From Chrysophaeum taylorii (Eukaryota; Sar; Pelagophyceae; Pelagomonadales; Pelagomonadaceae): DNA of 60,510 bases. The position numbers were made by a program, and so were the translations under genes. Below are positions 35,231-45,818 of this stretch, in pieces. The stretch covers positions 1 through 60,510 of the forward strand of contig JAQMWT010000445.1 in assembly GCA_029834535.1 (NCBI GenBank). The letters run 5' to 3'. Each line of letters starts with the position of its first letter. Position 1 is the stretch's first letter. The notes below the pieces were generated by a model. That model was not told the origin of the DNA, did no database searches, and was given only the letters and a program-made list of their open reading frames with translations.

Positions 35231-37947
35231 TCAGGTCGCCAGGTCGTCGTCGTCGTCGTCATGGTCTTCGGCGGCGACGGCGTTCGTAGGTCTGTTATGG
35301 GTGGAAGGGATATCGCCGTGTCGTTGTTTCTTACTTGGGCCCCCATCACGGCCCTTTTTGCCACGTGCGCGGTTCTTGTCGTAGTTGGGCCTTTGCCTTG
35401 AGAGCTCCTTCTGGAGCCAGAGGAGGTGAGAACGTTCGGGTTTTCTGGAGTTGGGGAACTGGTCCTTGATGAGACTGTTGAGAAATGCGACACCGTCGAC
35501 CTCGCCCTTCGTTTCTAGGACCTCGTAGATCACAGCGCGCCTGCTGAACGCTTTTTCAAAAGCGCGCTCGTCCTTGCGGGTGCCATTCGAGCGCCACGAA
35601 TGTTTGCCGTCCTTGCCCATCCCAGACCGCTTCTTTGGACCGTAGAAGCGCTCGAGCTCCTTGACTGGTGGGCCTCCGTCGACGCCGCGAAAATACTCTT
35701 GGGCCACATCCTGCGGCGACTCGCACGGTCGTAGGTTATAACACGACGCGAATTTGGGGAGCGGGTCCTCGTCCCAGGTCGACGAGTCAGCAACGACGAG
35801 AGGTCGAATACCAAACATGAGCTCATCTTCAGCCATGTCCTCGGTGGCAGGCCGACGTGGCGGCGTAGCAGGTGGCTCGGCGTGGCCAATCTGAGCGATA
35901 GAGGACCCGGCGGGCGCAATAGGAGGCTCAGGACGACTAGTAGCGCCGCACACTTGGCTGTGGATCTCGCTAAGCAGGCGCATAGGGGTGTTTGCAAGCC
36001 GGACGGCGGTCGTCGTCGAGGGGTCGGCCAACCCCATAGGAGCCTCGGGATGACAAGTAGCGTCGCACACTTGGCTGTGGATCTCGCTGAGCAGGCGCAT
36101 AGGGGTGTTTGCAAGCCAGACGGCGGTCGTTGTCGAGGGGTCGGCCGATGCATCGAGCTTTTGGCAGTCGTCGCAGAGCGAGGTGTTGATTTTGTTGATG
36201 GCGGCGGCAGTCTGCGCGTCGCCGCGTTCCTGTGCTGCCGCAGCCGTCATCCGCAGGCGCTCGGCCGGCATGTTCTTTATAGCGGTGTCTTGGCGCTCGG
36301 CGTAGTCGGCGAACTCCTTCGTGTTGAAAGGCTCGTAGCCCCACATTGGGTGGTCGTCCATCTTGCCCTGCCTGCGCATGAAGGCGGCATCTTGGACCAG
36401 GCACTCAGCAAGGTAATCGATCATCTGCAGGTGGTTGCGCGTCGTGTGGTCAAACGAATTATTGCGAAATAAGTCGGTGCCCAAAGCCGCACTAACCGGG
36501 TTGACAACAGAGCCGAACACCTTTTTCTTGAGGGAGTCAGGCACAGGCTCGAGTGATCGCGCAACGTAGAAACAACCGCCTTGGGGCGGGAAACCGGCGT
36601 TGTGTCGAATAAATCGCATAGGGAAGTCGTTGCAGTTCGAGATGCTGAGAACGTCCGCCTGGCGGTGGTGTTCGACTTCACGAAGCTCGTCGCGGCTGAC
36701 TCCGGCAGTCTCCGCCATTCTGAAAGACTCGCGGCGGCGCAGGCACACGACATACTCAGGATCTAAGATCGGGTCTGCGATCGCCTCGTACATGTGCTTG
36801 GTATCATCAAGCATCGTCCTGTTCGAGAGCGGGGCCGTCGGGTCGGGAGGCCGCGACTTGCCGGGACAGCCAGAAGGCTTGTTGCCGAAGAACAGGAAGT
36901 CAGTCATCCACTCGTGGACGACAATCGGCTGCCCATCGTTCTCGTCCACGCCCTCGTACGGAACGTAGTTGGGCTTGCGGACACCGAGAACGATCCACAT
37001 CGTGAACAAATAGAGCGCCATGCTGAAGTGGAGGCACCTACAGATCCAGCGCGTGAACGGGGCGCGACGCGGCGGAGCGCCTACCTCTCGGGGTTCGTCG
37101 CGTGGCGCATCGCGGCGCTCGCGTCGACGTGTCCCGCGTGGTTTCTCGTGCCGTTGTCGTGCAGAAACACCAGCAACCAGCAAACGTGAGGGCCTTCGGT
37201 AGAACGCGTCTGGAAAATTAGCCAGTCTGCAATCTGACACTTGAGAAGGCTGTCGCCACGCAGAGCGAGCGCGTGCTGGAGCACGTGTTCGAAGCGCGCC
37301 CGAGTCCCGCGGAAGAGCTTGTTTCGGCCGCCCGGGCCAGGCGCGCCGTCGAACAGCGCGTACTCGCAGAGCATTCTGTGCTGCTCGTCGTTGTAGCCGT
37401 TCTGCAACGCCTCGGTGTCACGGTTGATAAACTTGCGGCGCTTGCGGCTTGACATCTCCTTGGCGTGATTCGCAAGAACGACCGGGATAAACCGATTTGT
37501 TCGGGGCGACGGGATCTTCTGATCGAGTAAGCGGGGCATGTAATTCTCGAGCGTAAGCTGCTCCTTGTATAAATCGACGAGGGCCTTCAGCATTTGCTTC
37601 AACGTGCACGTCTCGACCCGGCTCCCCTGGATCGGGTTGCCGTTCGAGTCCATCTTCGGGCGCTTTGACGTGAAGTACAAGAACTCGAGGCTCTTCTCGG
37701 GCGTTACCAGGTCGTCCTCGTACACCTTGCGATCAGAATCGATATGGTGGCCGTAGAGCATCGACCCCGGCGCCGCGGCCACAAACGTACGGAACTGCTT
37801 GATCCATCGCGTTCCCTCGCCCTCGGACGTCCCGTATGACTTTGACGTATTCTTGGGACGCTTCTCGAGCGTATCGACCCGAACAGCACGCTGCATTAGT
37901 ATGGAACGCTTCGAGAGCAACGTCATCAGATTCTCCCGCCGCTCCAA
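35231..37947 (-). mobile_element. Crypton-type tyrosine-recombinase transposon ORF, frameshifted
   Basis: Two minus-strand frames overlap at 37081-37240. The upstream one (first ATG 37926) reads RPKNTSKSYGTSEGEGTRWI, then ENYMPRLLDQKIPSPRTNRF, EYALFDGAPGPGGRNKLFRG and TRARFEHVLQHALALRGDSL. It ends with HVCWLLVFLHDNGTRNHAGH. The downstream one continues with FSMALYLFTMWIVLGVRKPN, then RMAETAGVSRDELREVEHHR, AGFPPQGGCFYVARSLEPVP and DSLKKKVFG, the layout of Crypton tyrosine recombinases. The C-terminal part (DVAQEYFRGVDGGPPVKELE, RFYG ... AFEKAFSRRAVIYEVL) resembles the GCR1_C DNA-binding domain found with Cryptons. The segment NCNDFPMRFIR stands where the nucleophilic Tyr is expected and shows no Tyr. 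The frameshift and this loss suggest a dead copy. Confidence 0.6.
35934..36167 (-). repeat. 117-bp in-frame tandem duplication in Crypton ORF
   Basis: Two adjacent 117-bp units (CACTTGGCTGTGG at 35951 and 36068) encode a duplicated 39-residue block, DPSTTTAV(W/R)LANTPMRLL and on, between recombinase and DNA-binding domain. Confidence 0.85.
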
Positions 37948-38048
37948 GTCTACTTATTCCGCGTTGGTTGTGTCAAGCGGCTTCGGCGATCGACCATCGA
38001 CGATCGATTCCATTTTGAATCCTTTGGGACAACCGTCGCCGAGACGTT

Positions 38049-38297
38049 GTGCCACGCCAGAACTGCATCCAAACTCCAACGGACCGCTCTTCCGGACGCC
38101 ACGCCATTTTAGTGATTCTCGCGTCCAGGGTCCGCTTCCAGCAGCACCATGCCATCGACGACGTCTTTTTCATCTGCTGCATCCTACACAATATATTGTT
38201 GCGAGAAGCCGAATGGGACCACCAGCGCCACGAGTCGCCAGGATACTGGACCACGGTCACTGCAGTCACCAAGCCGAGCTCGAGACTCTGGACGTGA
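38049..38297 (+). pseudogene. PIF/Harbinger-like transposase C-terminal scrap
   Basis: The plus frame contains RVRFQQHHAIDDVFFICCIL then HNILLREAEWD. DDE_Tnp_4 (Harbinger) transposases end with a similar helix, typically (C/T)C-I-L-H-N-(M/I)-L. The catalytic DDE residues are not present here and the flanking frames are broken. It lies directly beside the 5' end of the Crypton ORF and may have been interrupted by it. Confidence 0.5.
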
Positions 38298-39446
38298 TGT
38301 CGATCGAGACAGATGACCAGCCGCAGGTTGACTGACCACAGCGCTTCGACCTCTACCGCGGCCGCCAACAACGCTAGTCGCGTGCGCGAGGTCGAGACCC
38401 GCGACGAGGATGCGCATCACGACCTCCGAAAGAAAAATAACTTACGCCCTCCACTTTACAGCAAGGTTCGGTGGCTCATAGAAAAGACTGTTGCCGACAC
38501 AAACATAGATAAAAGCCCCAGAAAGTAAGCGAATGAAGGGGGGTCGGAGGGAGGTTTGCGGAAGGAGGACTGCAGTTGGGGTGGTGCGCTCAAAAAGTGT
38601 GGAGGGCGTGGTGGTAAGAGGACTGTTATTTTGTGAGGCGGAATCAGTGCTTTGCTAGAGGCCGCGGCGGGGTGCTCGGCGTCTTCATTGTCGTTGGCGG
38701 CGGCACCGATGGCGGGGGTTTTAATGCCCGCTAAGGTCAGAATGCCTGGCGTCTGTGGTTGTGGTTCGGCGAGGTGTGCGCGCAGCGCCGCCCTGGCGCT
38801 ATTTTCCTCAGGGGTGTCAATGGCCAGATCGTAAAGCAGTTTCAAGCGAGCGTCCTTGGAGGCGCGCGAGGTGCTGGAGCAAGTTCGCGGTGTTTCTTGA
38901 GCTCACCTCGACCTGCTTTAAGCAAAGATTCTTGTGTGCGATATCCGCGGCTTGTGTGCGGGCCCTCTTCGCTTCTTTCAACCAGTTGTTGGGCGCATAC
39001 TTATTTTTTTGTTTTCCAGTAGTAGCCGTATGCATTGGGCTTTGTTCCCTTCGATAAAGTTAACGAGGTTGACGACGAGAGTCTCGACGAGGAGGAGGAG
39101 GAGGATGCAGTGATTGGAATCTCCCACTGATAAGGGTGGTGGAACAATTCGCAGCGCTTGTTCAACAGTGCGGTGATCGTAACGACGATACAAGGGTCTA
39201 GGGTCAGTAGTTTTATTGACAGTAGCGAAAGGCGCTGAACACCAGAGCCTTTCCGGGAAAGACGTTGTAAAAACCTGGCGATTTGAATTCGAGCCGCTGG
39301 AGAGAAAGAGAGAGACAGACAGACACAGACAGACACAGACAGACACCTCGGGCCACGCAGCGGGCGGGTACTTTTAAAGAAAGAAAAAGGAGAAGAAGAG
39401 GCTGATGCTTAGAGAAGCGTGGGAAAGAAAGGGTGTGGGGCGTCAG
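38298..39446. other. Intergenic with weak minus-strand coding signal and microsatellites
   Basis: A minus frame (38456-38845) starts KLLYDLAIDTPEENSARAAL, then RAHLAEPQPQTPGILTLAGI. The adjacent frame (to 39035) reads VSSRNTANLLQHLARLQGRS, so a short frameshifted exon is possible; family unknown. GAGA and CAGACA microsatellites lie at 39300-39345 and 39375-39400. Confidence 0.35.
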
Positions 39447-41600
39447 TCAGTCAAAGGGCGGCAGTGCCGGTGTTTTGCGGAGGTCGGGCGGGGATTCGGA
39501 TGTCGCGCGGGTCATGGCCGCAAAGTAGGCCGGCTCGAGGTGATGTTTGATAGCGTCGCCCGACGAAAGCGCCGCCAGGAGCTTGAGTTCGATATCGGCG
39601 TATGTGGGATCGACGCCGGCGAGGGCGGCAAGTTGCGCGGGCGACTTTGAGATCTCGTCGAGGGCGAGGTCGCGAAAGCGGCGGGCGACGTCGAAGGTTG
39701 TCGCGAAGGGATTCCAGGCGGCGGCAGCGGTGTTGTTATCCTCGTCGTCGTAGGAGGAAGACTTATCGATGATGCTCATGAGGGCGGAGCCCTTTTCGAG
39801 GGGCGACGAGACGAAGCTGCGGGCGGAGTCGGCGAGTTTAAGCGGACATTCGCCCATGTCCTGACCCTCGACCCAGAGGGAGGTTTCCTCCGGGCCCTCG
39901 TTAACGAGGACCGTGCGGCCGGCGTGGGCGTAGGCGAAGCCTCGGGGGAGGCGCGCGACGACATCCTGGCCGTTGACGACGCGAAAGTGGTTGGGGACGC
40001 GCGCGTCGAGGGCGCGCGAGAAGGCGAGGTCCCCGGCGCGCGGGGCGCCGAAGGTGATGAGGGTGAGGGAGGCGAGACGCACGAGGTCGACGTTTGGGGG
40101 CGTGGCCTCCTGGGCGCCGAGGATGTCGAAGAACCAGGGTCGGCCCACGCGCGCCCTGATCGGGAGCGCGCGGTCGGGGTCGACGCCGTCGGCGACGTCG
40201 AGGGCGAAGAGGGTCGCGAGCGCGCCGCCGAGGGAGTGGCCGGTGAGCTCGAGGTGCCAGGGTTCGTCTTTATCGTCGTCGCCTGCGAGCTTGAGGAGCT
40301 GCTTGAGGCGTTGGGAAATCGAGTCGAGGGCACCGCGAAAGCCGGCGTGGACGCGCGGGTCGCCGACGGCGAACGGAACCGACTCGTAGCCGTCGGTTTG
40401 CCTGTCGGCGGCGCGCGCGAAGGGGGTCATGGCGGCGCTCGCGTCGGTGACGATGTCTCGGGGCTCGGACGTGCCGCGGAAGGCGACGAGGAGGGTCCTG
40501 CGGCTCGCGTCGCGCCACGCGCCCGCCTGCGTGCCCGTGCGACGGTGGTCGACGAAGAAGAGCGGCTCGTATTCGCGGCGGACGCCGAGGAGGGACCAGT
40601 CGACGCCGGGCGAGGCGCCCTTGGTGGTCGTGGTGGTGGTCGTGTTCGCGAGGGACGGCGCGAGCCTCGCGACGTCGGCGTCGGTATCGAAGGGAAAGTA
40701 CTCGAGCTCGATTTCGAGCGATCCTCGCCGCTCTTTAGCTTTGGCCGCCGCGGCCGCGGCGGCGATCGCGACCGCGGCGACCCCGGCCGTCGCGGCGCCC
40801 GCGATTGCGGCCGCGGCTGCCCCGGCGAGGCCGGCGCCCGTGTCGAACATCTGCGACTCGGAGTCGGCCTTGAGGTCGACCGCGCCGCGCCACGCGCCCT
40901 CCCGGCGCGCGATCGATTCGAGCTCGAGCTCGGCCGCGCCCAGCACGTCGTCCTCCTGGACGTCCTCGTCCATCACGGTGATCGCGAGGCGGGCGATCGA
41001 GGGGTCCCGCACGAAGAGGCAGTAGGTCTCGTCCTCGGGCCATCGCACGACCTCGTTTTCGCCCTTGCGCCAGATCGTCGTCGTCCTCGCGACGTCGGTC
41101 GCGTTGCCCGCGCGCTTCGTCAAATACTCGTCGCTCCGCGAGCTTTCGATGACGGCGAGCCGGACGTAGGGGTCGCTCTTCCCGCCCGTCAGCGCCACCT
41201 CGCTCAGGTCGCGCTGGTCTGGCAGCCCGCGCGCCTCGACGACGCGCGCGACGATCGCGCCCCGGTAGCACGCGCGCACGAACCGTGCGCTCGAGAACGC
41301 GACGTCGCACCCGTCGGCACCGCGCTCCCACCGCGCCCCGAGCGGCGCGTTGTACGACTCGAACGCGAACCCCGCGAACACGCTCGCCTCGTCGAGGTCG
41401 AACGCGTTGGTCACTGGATCCCGCGGGGCCCGCCGCCGCAGCGCCTCGTTGTCGGCGCGCAGGGCACGCACGAGCTCCTCGAGCTCGCGCCGCGACAGCT
41501 CCGACAAGTCGGACTCCTGTGCTCCTCGTTTCGACAAGGGCCCCGCGCCGCGCGGCACGACAAAGGCGTGCACCACAGCAGGCAGAAACCACCACCTCAT
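39447..41600 (-). CDS. C2-domain class-3 lipase
   Basis: A 717-residue minus-strand gene. ATG 41600 starts MRWWFLPAVVHAFVVPRGAG, a signal-peptide or targeting-like N-terminus; the longer upstream opening is antisense to MCM8. A short coiled coil follows. A C2-like domain spans ~residues 110-260: IVARVVEARGLPDQRDLSEV, SDPYVRLAVIESSR, RLAITVMDEDVQEDDVLGAA. An Ala-rich hydrophobic segment (GAGLAGAAAAAIAGAATAGV) may insert in membrane. The alpha/beta-hydrolase lipase domain has RRTLLVAFRGTSEPRDIVTD, VHAGFRGALDSI and the nucleophile elbow LTGHSLGGALATLFALD (Ser in GHSLGG). It continues with LITFGAPRAGDLAFSRALD and VPNHFRVVNGQDVVARLP, supplying the Asp region. It probably hydrolyses lipids at membranes in a Ca2+-dependent way. 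Confidence 0.82.
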   Translation of the reverse strand: MRWWFLPAVVHAFVVPRGAGPLSKRGAQESDLSELSRRELEELVRALRADNEALRRRAPRDPVTNAFDLDEASVFAGFAFESYNAPLGARWERGADGCDVAFSSARFVRACYRGAIVARVVEARGLPDQRDLSEVALTGGKSDPYVRLAVIESSRSDEYLTKRAGNATDVARTTTIWRKGENEVVRWPEDETYCLFVRDPSIARLAITVMDEDVQEDDVLGAAELELESIARREGAWRGAVDLKADSESQMFDTGAGLAGAAAAAIAGAATAGVAAVAIAAAAAAAKAKERRGSLEIELEYFPFDTDADVARLAPSLANTTTTTTTKGASPGVDWSLLGVRREYEPLFFVDHRRTGTQAGAWRDASRRTLLVAFRGTSEPRDIVTDASAAMTPFARAADRQTDGYESVPFAVGDPRVHAGFRGALDSISQRLKQLLKLAGDDDKDEPWHLELTGHSLGGALATLFALDVADGVDPDRALPIRARVGRPWFFDILGAQEATPPNVDLVRLASLTLITFGAPRAGDLAFSRALDARVPNHFRVVNGQDVVARLPRGFAYAHAGRTVLVNEGPEETSLWVEGQDMGECPLKLADSARSFVSSPLEKGSALMSIIDKSSSYDDEDNNTAAAAWNPFATTFDVARRFRDLALDEISKSPAQLAALAGVDPTYADIELKLLAALSSGDAIKHHLEPAYFAAMTRATSESPPDLRKTPALPPFD

Positions 41601-41612
41601 CTTCCGAACAAC
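41601..41612. promoter_or_regulatory. 12-bp gap between two divergent start codons
   Basis: The ATGs of the lipase (41600, minus) and MCM8 (41613, plus) are separated by only 12 bp (CTTCCGAACAAC). Any promoter must lie inside, or transcription must start inside the partner's coding region. Confidence 0.6.
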
Positions 41613-42668
41613 ATGCGTGATGAATCGGCGGAATCGTCGAGGAGTCTCGCGCGGGTACGGCGGGTCTGGGAGCGGCACCCGACCAAGCTCGCGTGCACGG
41701 AGGGCGACGCCGAGGTGGTGGGCGTCTTCGAGGCCTTCTGGGCGTCGTCGGCCTGGGGTCGCCGGCTCCTCGAGGAGCGGCGAAGCCTCCATGGCGGCGG
41801 CGGCGACGTCGGCGTCGACTTTCGTCGGCTGTGCTCCGAGATGGTCGGGGTGTCGGACCTGGCCGAGATGATCACGAGCCACCCCGCGCGGCTCCTCGTG
41901 CAGCTCGGGGTCGCGGCCGACCTCGCCGTTCCGGGACGAGGGGTCGCGACCGCGATCCGCCTCGAACGCGTCGAGCCCGAGACGCCTCTCGCGAACCTGC
42001 GCGCCTCCAAGGTCGACAAGCTCGTGTCGGTGCGGGGGACCGTGACGCGGGTCGGGACGATCAAGCCCCTCGTGACGCGCGTGGCCTTCAAGTGCGCCAA
42101 GTGCGGCGCCGACGAGTGGCGCCGGCTCGACGACGGCAAGTACGACCCGCCCCGGCGCTGTCCTTCGGAGGGCTGCAAGGGCCGCACCTTTGAACTCGCA
42201 AGATCCTCGGCCGAGACCGTCGACTTTCAGCAGATCAAGCTCCAGCAGCGCGACGAGGACGTAGGCCGCGTCCCGCGCTCGATCGACGTCGAGCTCGTCG
42301 GCGCCGGCCTCGTCGACTCGAGCGTCCCCGGCGACGTCGTCGTCGTCGCCGGCATCGTGCGCACGGTCAACGCCGACGTCGCCGGTGGCCGCCACGACAA
42401 AAATGCCCTCAGTAAATCCATGTATCTCCTCTACCTCGATGCTAACTCCCTCTACAACGCGACCCGACGTGAAGCGATCGTCGAAAGACCTCTCGGCCAA
42501 GCCTCTTCGAAAAAGCGCTTCCACGCCCTCGCCGCCGACGACCGCGTCCTCTCGATCCTCGTCGGCTCGCTGTGCCCTTCCATCTTCGGCCACCACCTCC
42601 CAAAGCTCGGCCTCCTCCTGGCGCTCTTTGGCACTACCTCCTCTGGTTTAGACGCGTCTTCTGGCCGA

Positions 42669-42701
<33 letters not shown>

Positions 42702-43931
42702 GGGCCGCCGACCAAGAAGAAAAAAATCGAGGACGACGACACCACGAGGACCGTGCGGGCGAGCAGCCACGTCCTCATCGTTGGCGACCCGGGCATGGGC
42801 AAGTCCCAGATGCTGCGCGCCGCCGCGGCCGCGGCGCCGCGCTCCGTCTACGTCTGCGGCAACACGACGACGACGTCGGGCCTCACGGCAAGCGTCGTTC
42901 GCGACAAGACGGGCGGCGCACTCGAGGCGGGCGCCCTCGTCCTCGCCGACCGCGGCGTCTGCGCCCTCGACGAGTTCGACAAGATGGAAACCTCGCAGCA
43001 CGCCGGCCTCCTCGAGGCGATGGAGCAGCAGCGGGTCTCCATCTCCAAAGCGGGCGTCGTCGCCACGCTCTCGGCGCGGACGGCCGTCCTCGCCGCGGCG
43101 AACCCCGTCGGCGGCCAGTACGACAAATCCCGATCCATCGCCGAAAACCTCTCCAAACTCGCGGCTCCCGTCCTCTCTCGCTTCGATCTGATCTTCCTCG
43201 TCCTCGACGACCCCGACGCCCGCCGCGACAATCTCCTCTCGCGACACGTCCTCGACTTCCAGACCGCCGGGATCCCCCCCGATCAAGACGACACCTACCT
43301 CGGCGGCAAGATTGCGCCCATTCCCCAAGCCCGCGTCCTTCCGCGCGCCTTCCTCCGGGACTACGTCGCCTACGCGACCAACGTCGACCCTAAACTCACC
43401 ACCGACGCCGCCTACGTCCTCCGGTCCACTTACCTCCGCCTCCGCCGCGACCACCAGCGCGGCGACGCCCCCGCGACCATGCGCCAGCTCGAGTCCCTCG
43501 TCCGCCTCGCCAAGGCCCGAGCCCGCGTGGAGCTCCGCGATCTCGTCACCCGCGACGACGCCCGCGACGTCTGCGCCCTCTTCGAGGCCTCCTCGCTCGA
43601 CGCCATCACCAACAACCTCCGCGGGACTTCCGCCTCCTCCGGCCACATCCTCCCCGGGGCCTCGGACGCAAAGGTCGTCAAGGTTCTCCTCAAGGCACTC
43701 CACGCCGCCGCCGACGCTCACCGCGACCTCTGGTTCACGCTTCCCCAGATCGCCGCCCTCGCATCCAAGTGCGGCCTCGACGACAATTCCCGCAGACCCC
43801 TCCGTGACTACGTCGACATCCTCCGCGACCAAAATTACCTCATGTACCAGCGCCATCCTTCCGATCCCAAATCTTTCGCCTACAAGCTCGCGTCCTCCTC
43901 GGCCTTTCCGTCCGCCCGACCGGAGCGATGA
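41613..43931 (+). CDS. MCM8: MCM8 DNA helicase
   Basis: A 772-residue intronless gene from ATG 41613. The N-terminal OB region includes LVSVRGTVTRVGTIKPLVTR and a zinc-binding set, FKCAKCGADEW plus RRCPSEGCKGRTF. The AAA+ core has Walker A VGDPGMGKSQMLRAAAAAAP, the MCM8-typical VYVCGNTTTTSGLTASVVRD, Walker B VCALDEFDKM, sensor 1 LAAANPVGGQYDKS and arginine finger LSRFDLIFLVLDDPD. A C-terminal winged-helix region follows (FTLPQIAALASKCGLDDNSR). An Asp run (GAC repeats, 42672-42700) and KKKKIEDDD form an insert before Walker A. MCM8 works with MCM9 in homologous recombination and interstrand crosslink repair. MCM8 rather than MCM2-7 is chosen from the VCGNTTTTSG motif. Confidence 0.9.
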
Positions 43932-44342
43932 CAGGCCGATCTCTGATACTATCTATCTACCACACGACAACTCGGGCCCTGCAATCATACTTTGCCTTCC
44001 TTCCGACAATGCGGCGCTCTCGGATCATAGCTTGCTTTTTGAACGACACGAGGACTCCTCTTTGTCTTTGGCTTTTTGGGCTTGGGCTTTGGCTTTGGCT
44101 GGCGGCGGCGTGCGACGTGCGAGAGTGCGGTGTGGGAGGGCGCCGGAGATCGATCTCAACAAAATCAACGGAATTATATTTTTTTTGTGTGCTTCTGAAC
44201 GCTCTGCCCTGCTGCTGTCGAAAGAAAGGGTCTGCAATTTTGTATAATTTTGCCCCACCAACGCTACTACAGTATATTAACTTATAATACACAAGCACCC
44301 CCCCCCCCCCTTATATTATCTATCAGTCTAAAAAACCCCGAA
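43932..44342. other. Intergenic, poly-C tract
   Basis: No gene seen. A Phe/Gly/Leu-like simple repeat at 44060-44105 (GGCTTTGGGCTT type) and a ~13-base C run at 44296-44310 just upstream of the kinase gene. Confidence 0.5.
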
Positions 44343-45818
44343 ATGGTCGTGCGGTTTGCGCCGTTGGCCGTCGTGTCCCAGGAGTGGCGCGAACGCGCGT
44401 ACGCGCTGCAGCTCGTCGGCGACGTGAGCGTCGCGACGGGCGCGAGTTTGGTGGAGCACGGCTTTCGGAGGGACGCGCACCTCCGCTCGGCGCAGCGGCT
44501 CAAACGTCTCGCCGAGAAACACGGCGGACTGTTGTGTAAATTCGGGCAGCACGTGTCGACGCTCCACCACGCCGTCCCCCGCGAGTACGTCGAGGTGTTG
44601 TCGTCGCTGACCGACGCGCAGCCGGCCTCGGATGTTGCGTCTCTTGTGCGCGACGCGTGCCCGGGCCTCGAGCTCGAACCCCGGCCTATCGCGTCCGCGT
44701 CGGTCGCGCAGGTCCACCGCGCGTTTCTCCCCGACGGAAGGGTCGTCGCTTGCAAGGTGATGCACCCCGGACTCGAAAAAAAGATCGACGCGAGCCTGTG
44801 GGCGCTGCGCTGCGGGTTCGCCCTGGCGAGCGTTTTCACCAAAGAATGGGCCTGGGTTCTGCCCGAGTTCGAGGACGCGCTCGGCCTCGAGCTCGACCTC
44901 CTCCAGGAAGCCGCCAACGCCGAGCGCGCAGGCCGCGTGTGCCGCGTGCCGCGGGTTCTCTGGGAACACTCGTCGCGTCGCGTCCTCGTCACAGAATTCG
45001 TAACCGGTCATCGCGTCGACGACGCGACGGCTCACAGAGCCCACGGCATCGACCCCCGCCGCGTCGGCGACGCCCTCGTCGCGGCGGTGGCCTCGCTGGC
45101 CTACGAGCACGGCCTCGTCCACGCCGATCCCCACGGCGGGAACGCCCTCGTCGAACCCCTCGGCAACGGAAGATTCAACTTGTGGCTCTTGGATCACGGC
45201 CTCTACCGCCGCTTGGACGACGCCACGCGCCGCGACATCTGCGCCCTCTGGGAAGCCCTGGCGCGCGGCGAGCCCCCAGAGGCGGCGGTACGCCTGGGCC
45301 TCGGCCGCGACCTCGAGGAGGCCACGCGCGTCGCGAAATTGCTCTTTTTTTTTTCCGGAACGAGGCGCTTTGGCGCCGAGCCCGACGCGGTTTCAAAGGC
45401 CAAAACCAGAGCCCAGGTCCGGGACCTGCTCCCCGAGGCTTCCGCGAGGCTCCGAGCGCTCCCGAGGGACCTTCTCTTTGCGCTGCGCTCGGCGTCTCTC
45501 CTCCGAGGGCAGCACCAGGCGCTGGGGGGCACCCGCCGCGATAGGTATCTCATTTTCGCCGCGACCGCCGCGAGAGGCGCCGCCTTGCCCCCAACCGACG
45601 ACACGGCAACCCCCGTCGCGCGCCCCGCTCGCCTCAAAAATCCTAACCACCCCCTCAACCTCCCGACGGCTTCCGAAGCTCTCCAGCGACGGGGGGTTAT
45701 CGTCTCCCTCTTCTACGCGGCATACGCGACCCTCCGCGTCGCCCGCCTTCGCCTCCGCCTCCTTCTCGCCGAGTTCCTTCGATTCGCGCGATCGAGTTTC
45801 CTTCCTCATTTTAGTTGA
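44343..45818 (+). CDS. ABC1/ADCK-family (UbiB-like) atypical kinase
   Basis: A 491-residue protein. ATG 44343 is the first Met in frame. The family-defining KxGQ is HGGLLCKFGQHVSTLHHAVP. The Ala-rich nucleotide loop is PIASASVAQVHRAFLPDGR, the Lys strand VACKVMHPGLEKK, and the ExD motif ALGLELDLLQEAANAE. The catalytic loop is YEHGLVHADPHGGNALVEPL and the metal motif WLLDHGLYRRLDD, with DHG in place of DFG as in ADCK1/5-type members. A C-terminal hydrophobic helix (VIVSLFYAAYATLRVARLRL) may anchor it to an organelle membrane. The family supports coenzyme Q or lipid metabolism in mitochondria and plastids through ATPase/kinase activity. All key residues are present, so it is probably functional. 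Confidence 0.88.
   Translation: MVVRFAPLAVVSQEWRERAYALQLVGDVSVATGASLVEHGFRRDAHLRSAQRLKRLAEKHGGLLCKFGQHVSTLHHAVPREYVEVLSSLTDAQPASDVASLVRDACPGLELEPRPIASASVAQVHRAFLPDGRVVACKVMHPGLEKKIDASLWALRCGFALASVFTKEWAWVLPEFEDALGLELDLLQEAANAERAGRVCRVPRVLWEHSSRRVLVTEFVTGHRVDDATAHRAHGIDPRRVGDALVAAVASLAYEHGLVHADPHGGNALVEPLGNGRFNLWLLDHGLYRRLDDATRRDICALWEALARGEPPEAAVRLGLGRDLEEATRVAKLLFFFSGTRRFGAEPDAVSKAKTRAQVRDLLPEASARLRALPRDLLFALRSASLLRGQHQALGGTRRDRYLIFAATAARGAALPPTDDTATPVARPARLKNPNHPLNLPTASEALQRRGVIVSLFYAAYATLRVARLRLRLLLAEFLRFARSSFLPHFS

Noticed and set aside
39924..41612. Long plus-strand frame extending MCM8 by 560 codons upstream
   Set aside because: It is antisense to the lipase gene, rich in Gly/Glu/Arg shadow codons, and lacks any MCM similarity before the Met at 41613.
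41601..42596. Minus-strand extension of the lipase frame by over 300 codons
   Set aside because: Antisense of MCM8; the Met at 41600 is followed by a signal-like sequence and the known domains.
44296..44310. Poly-C run upstream of the kinase gene
   Set aside because: Simple homopolymer, likely length-variable or an assembly weak point; no function inferred.
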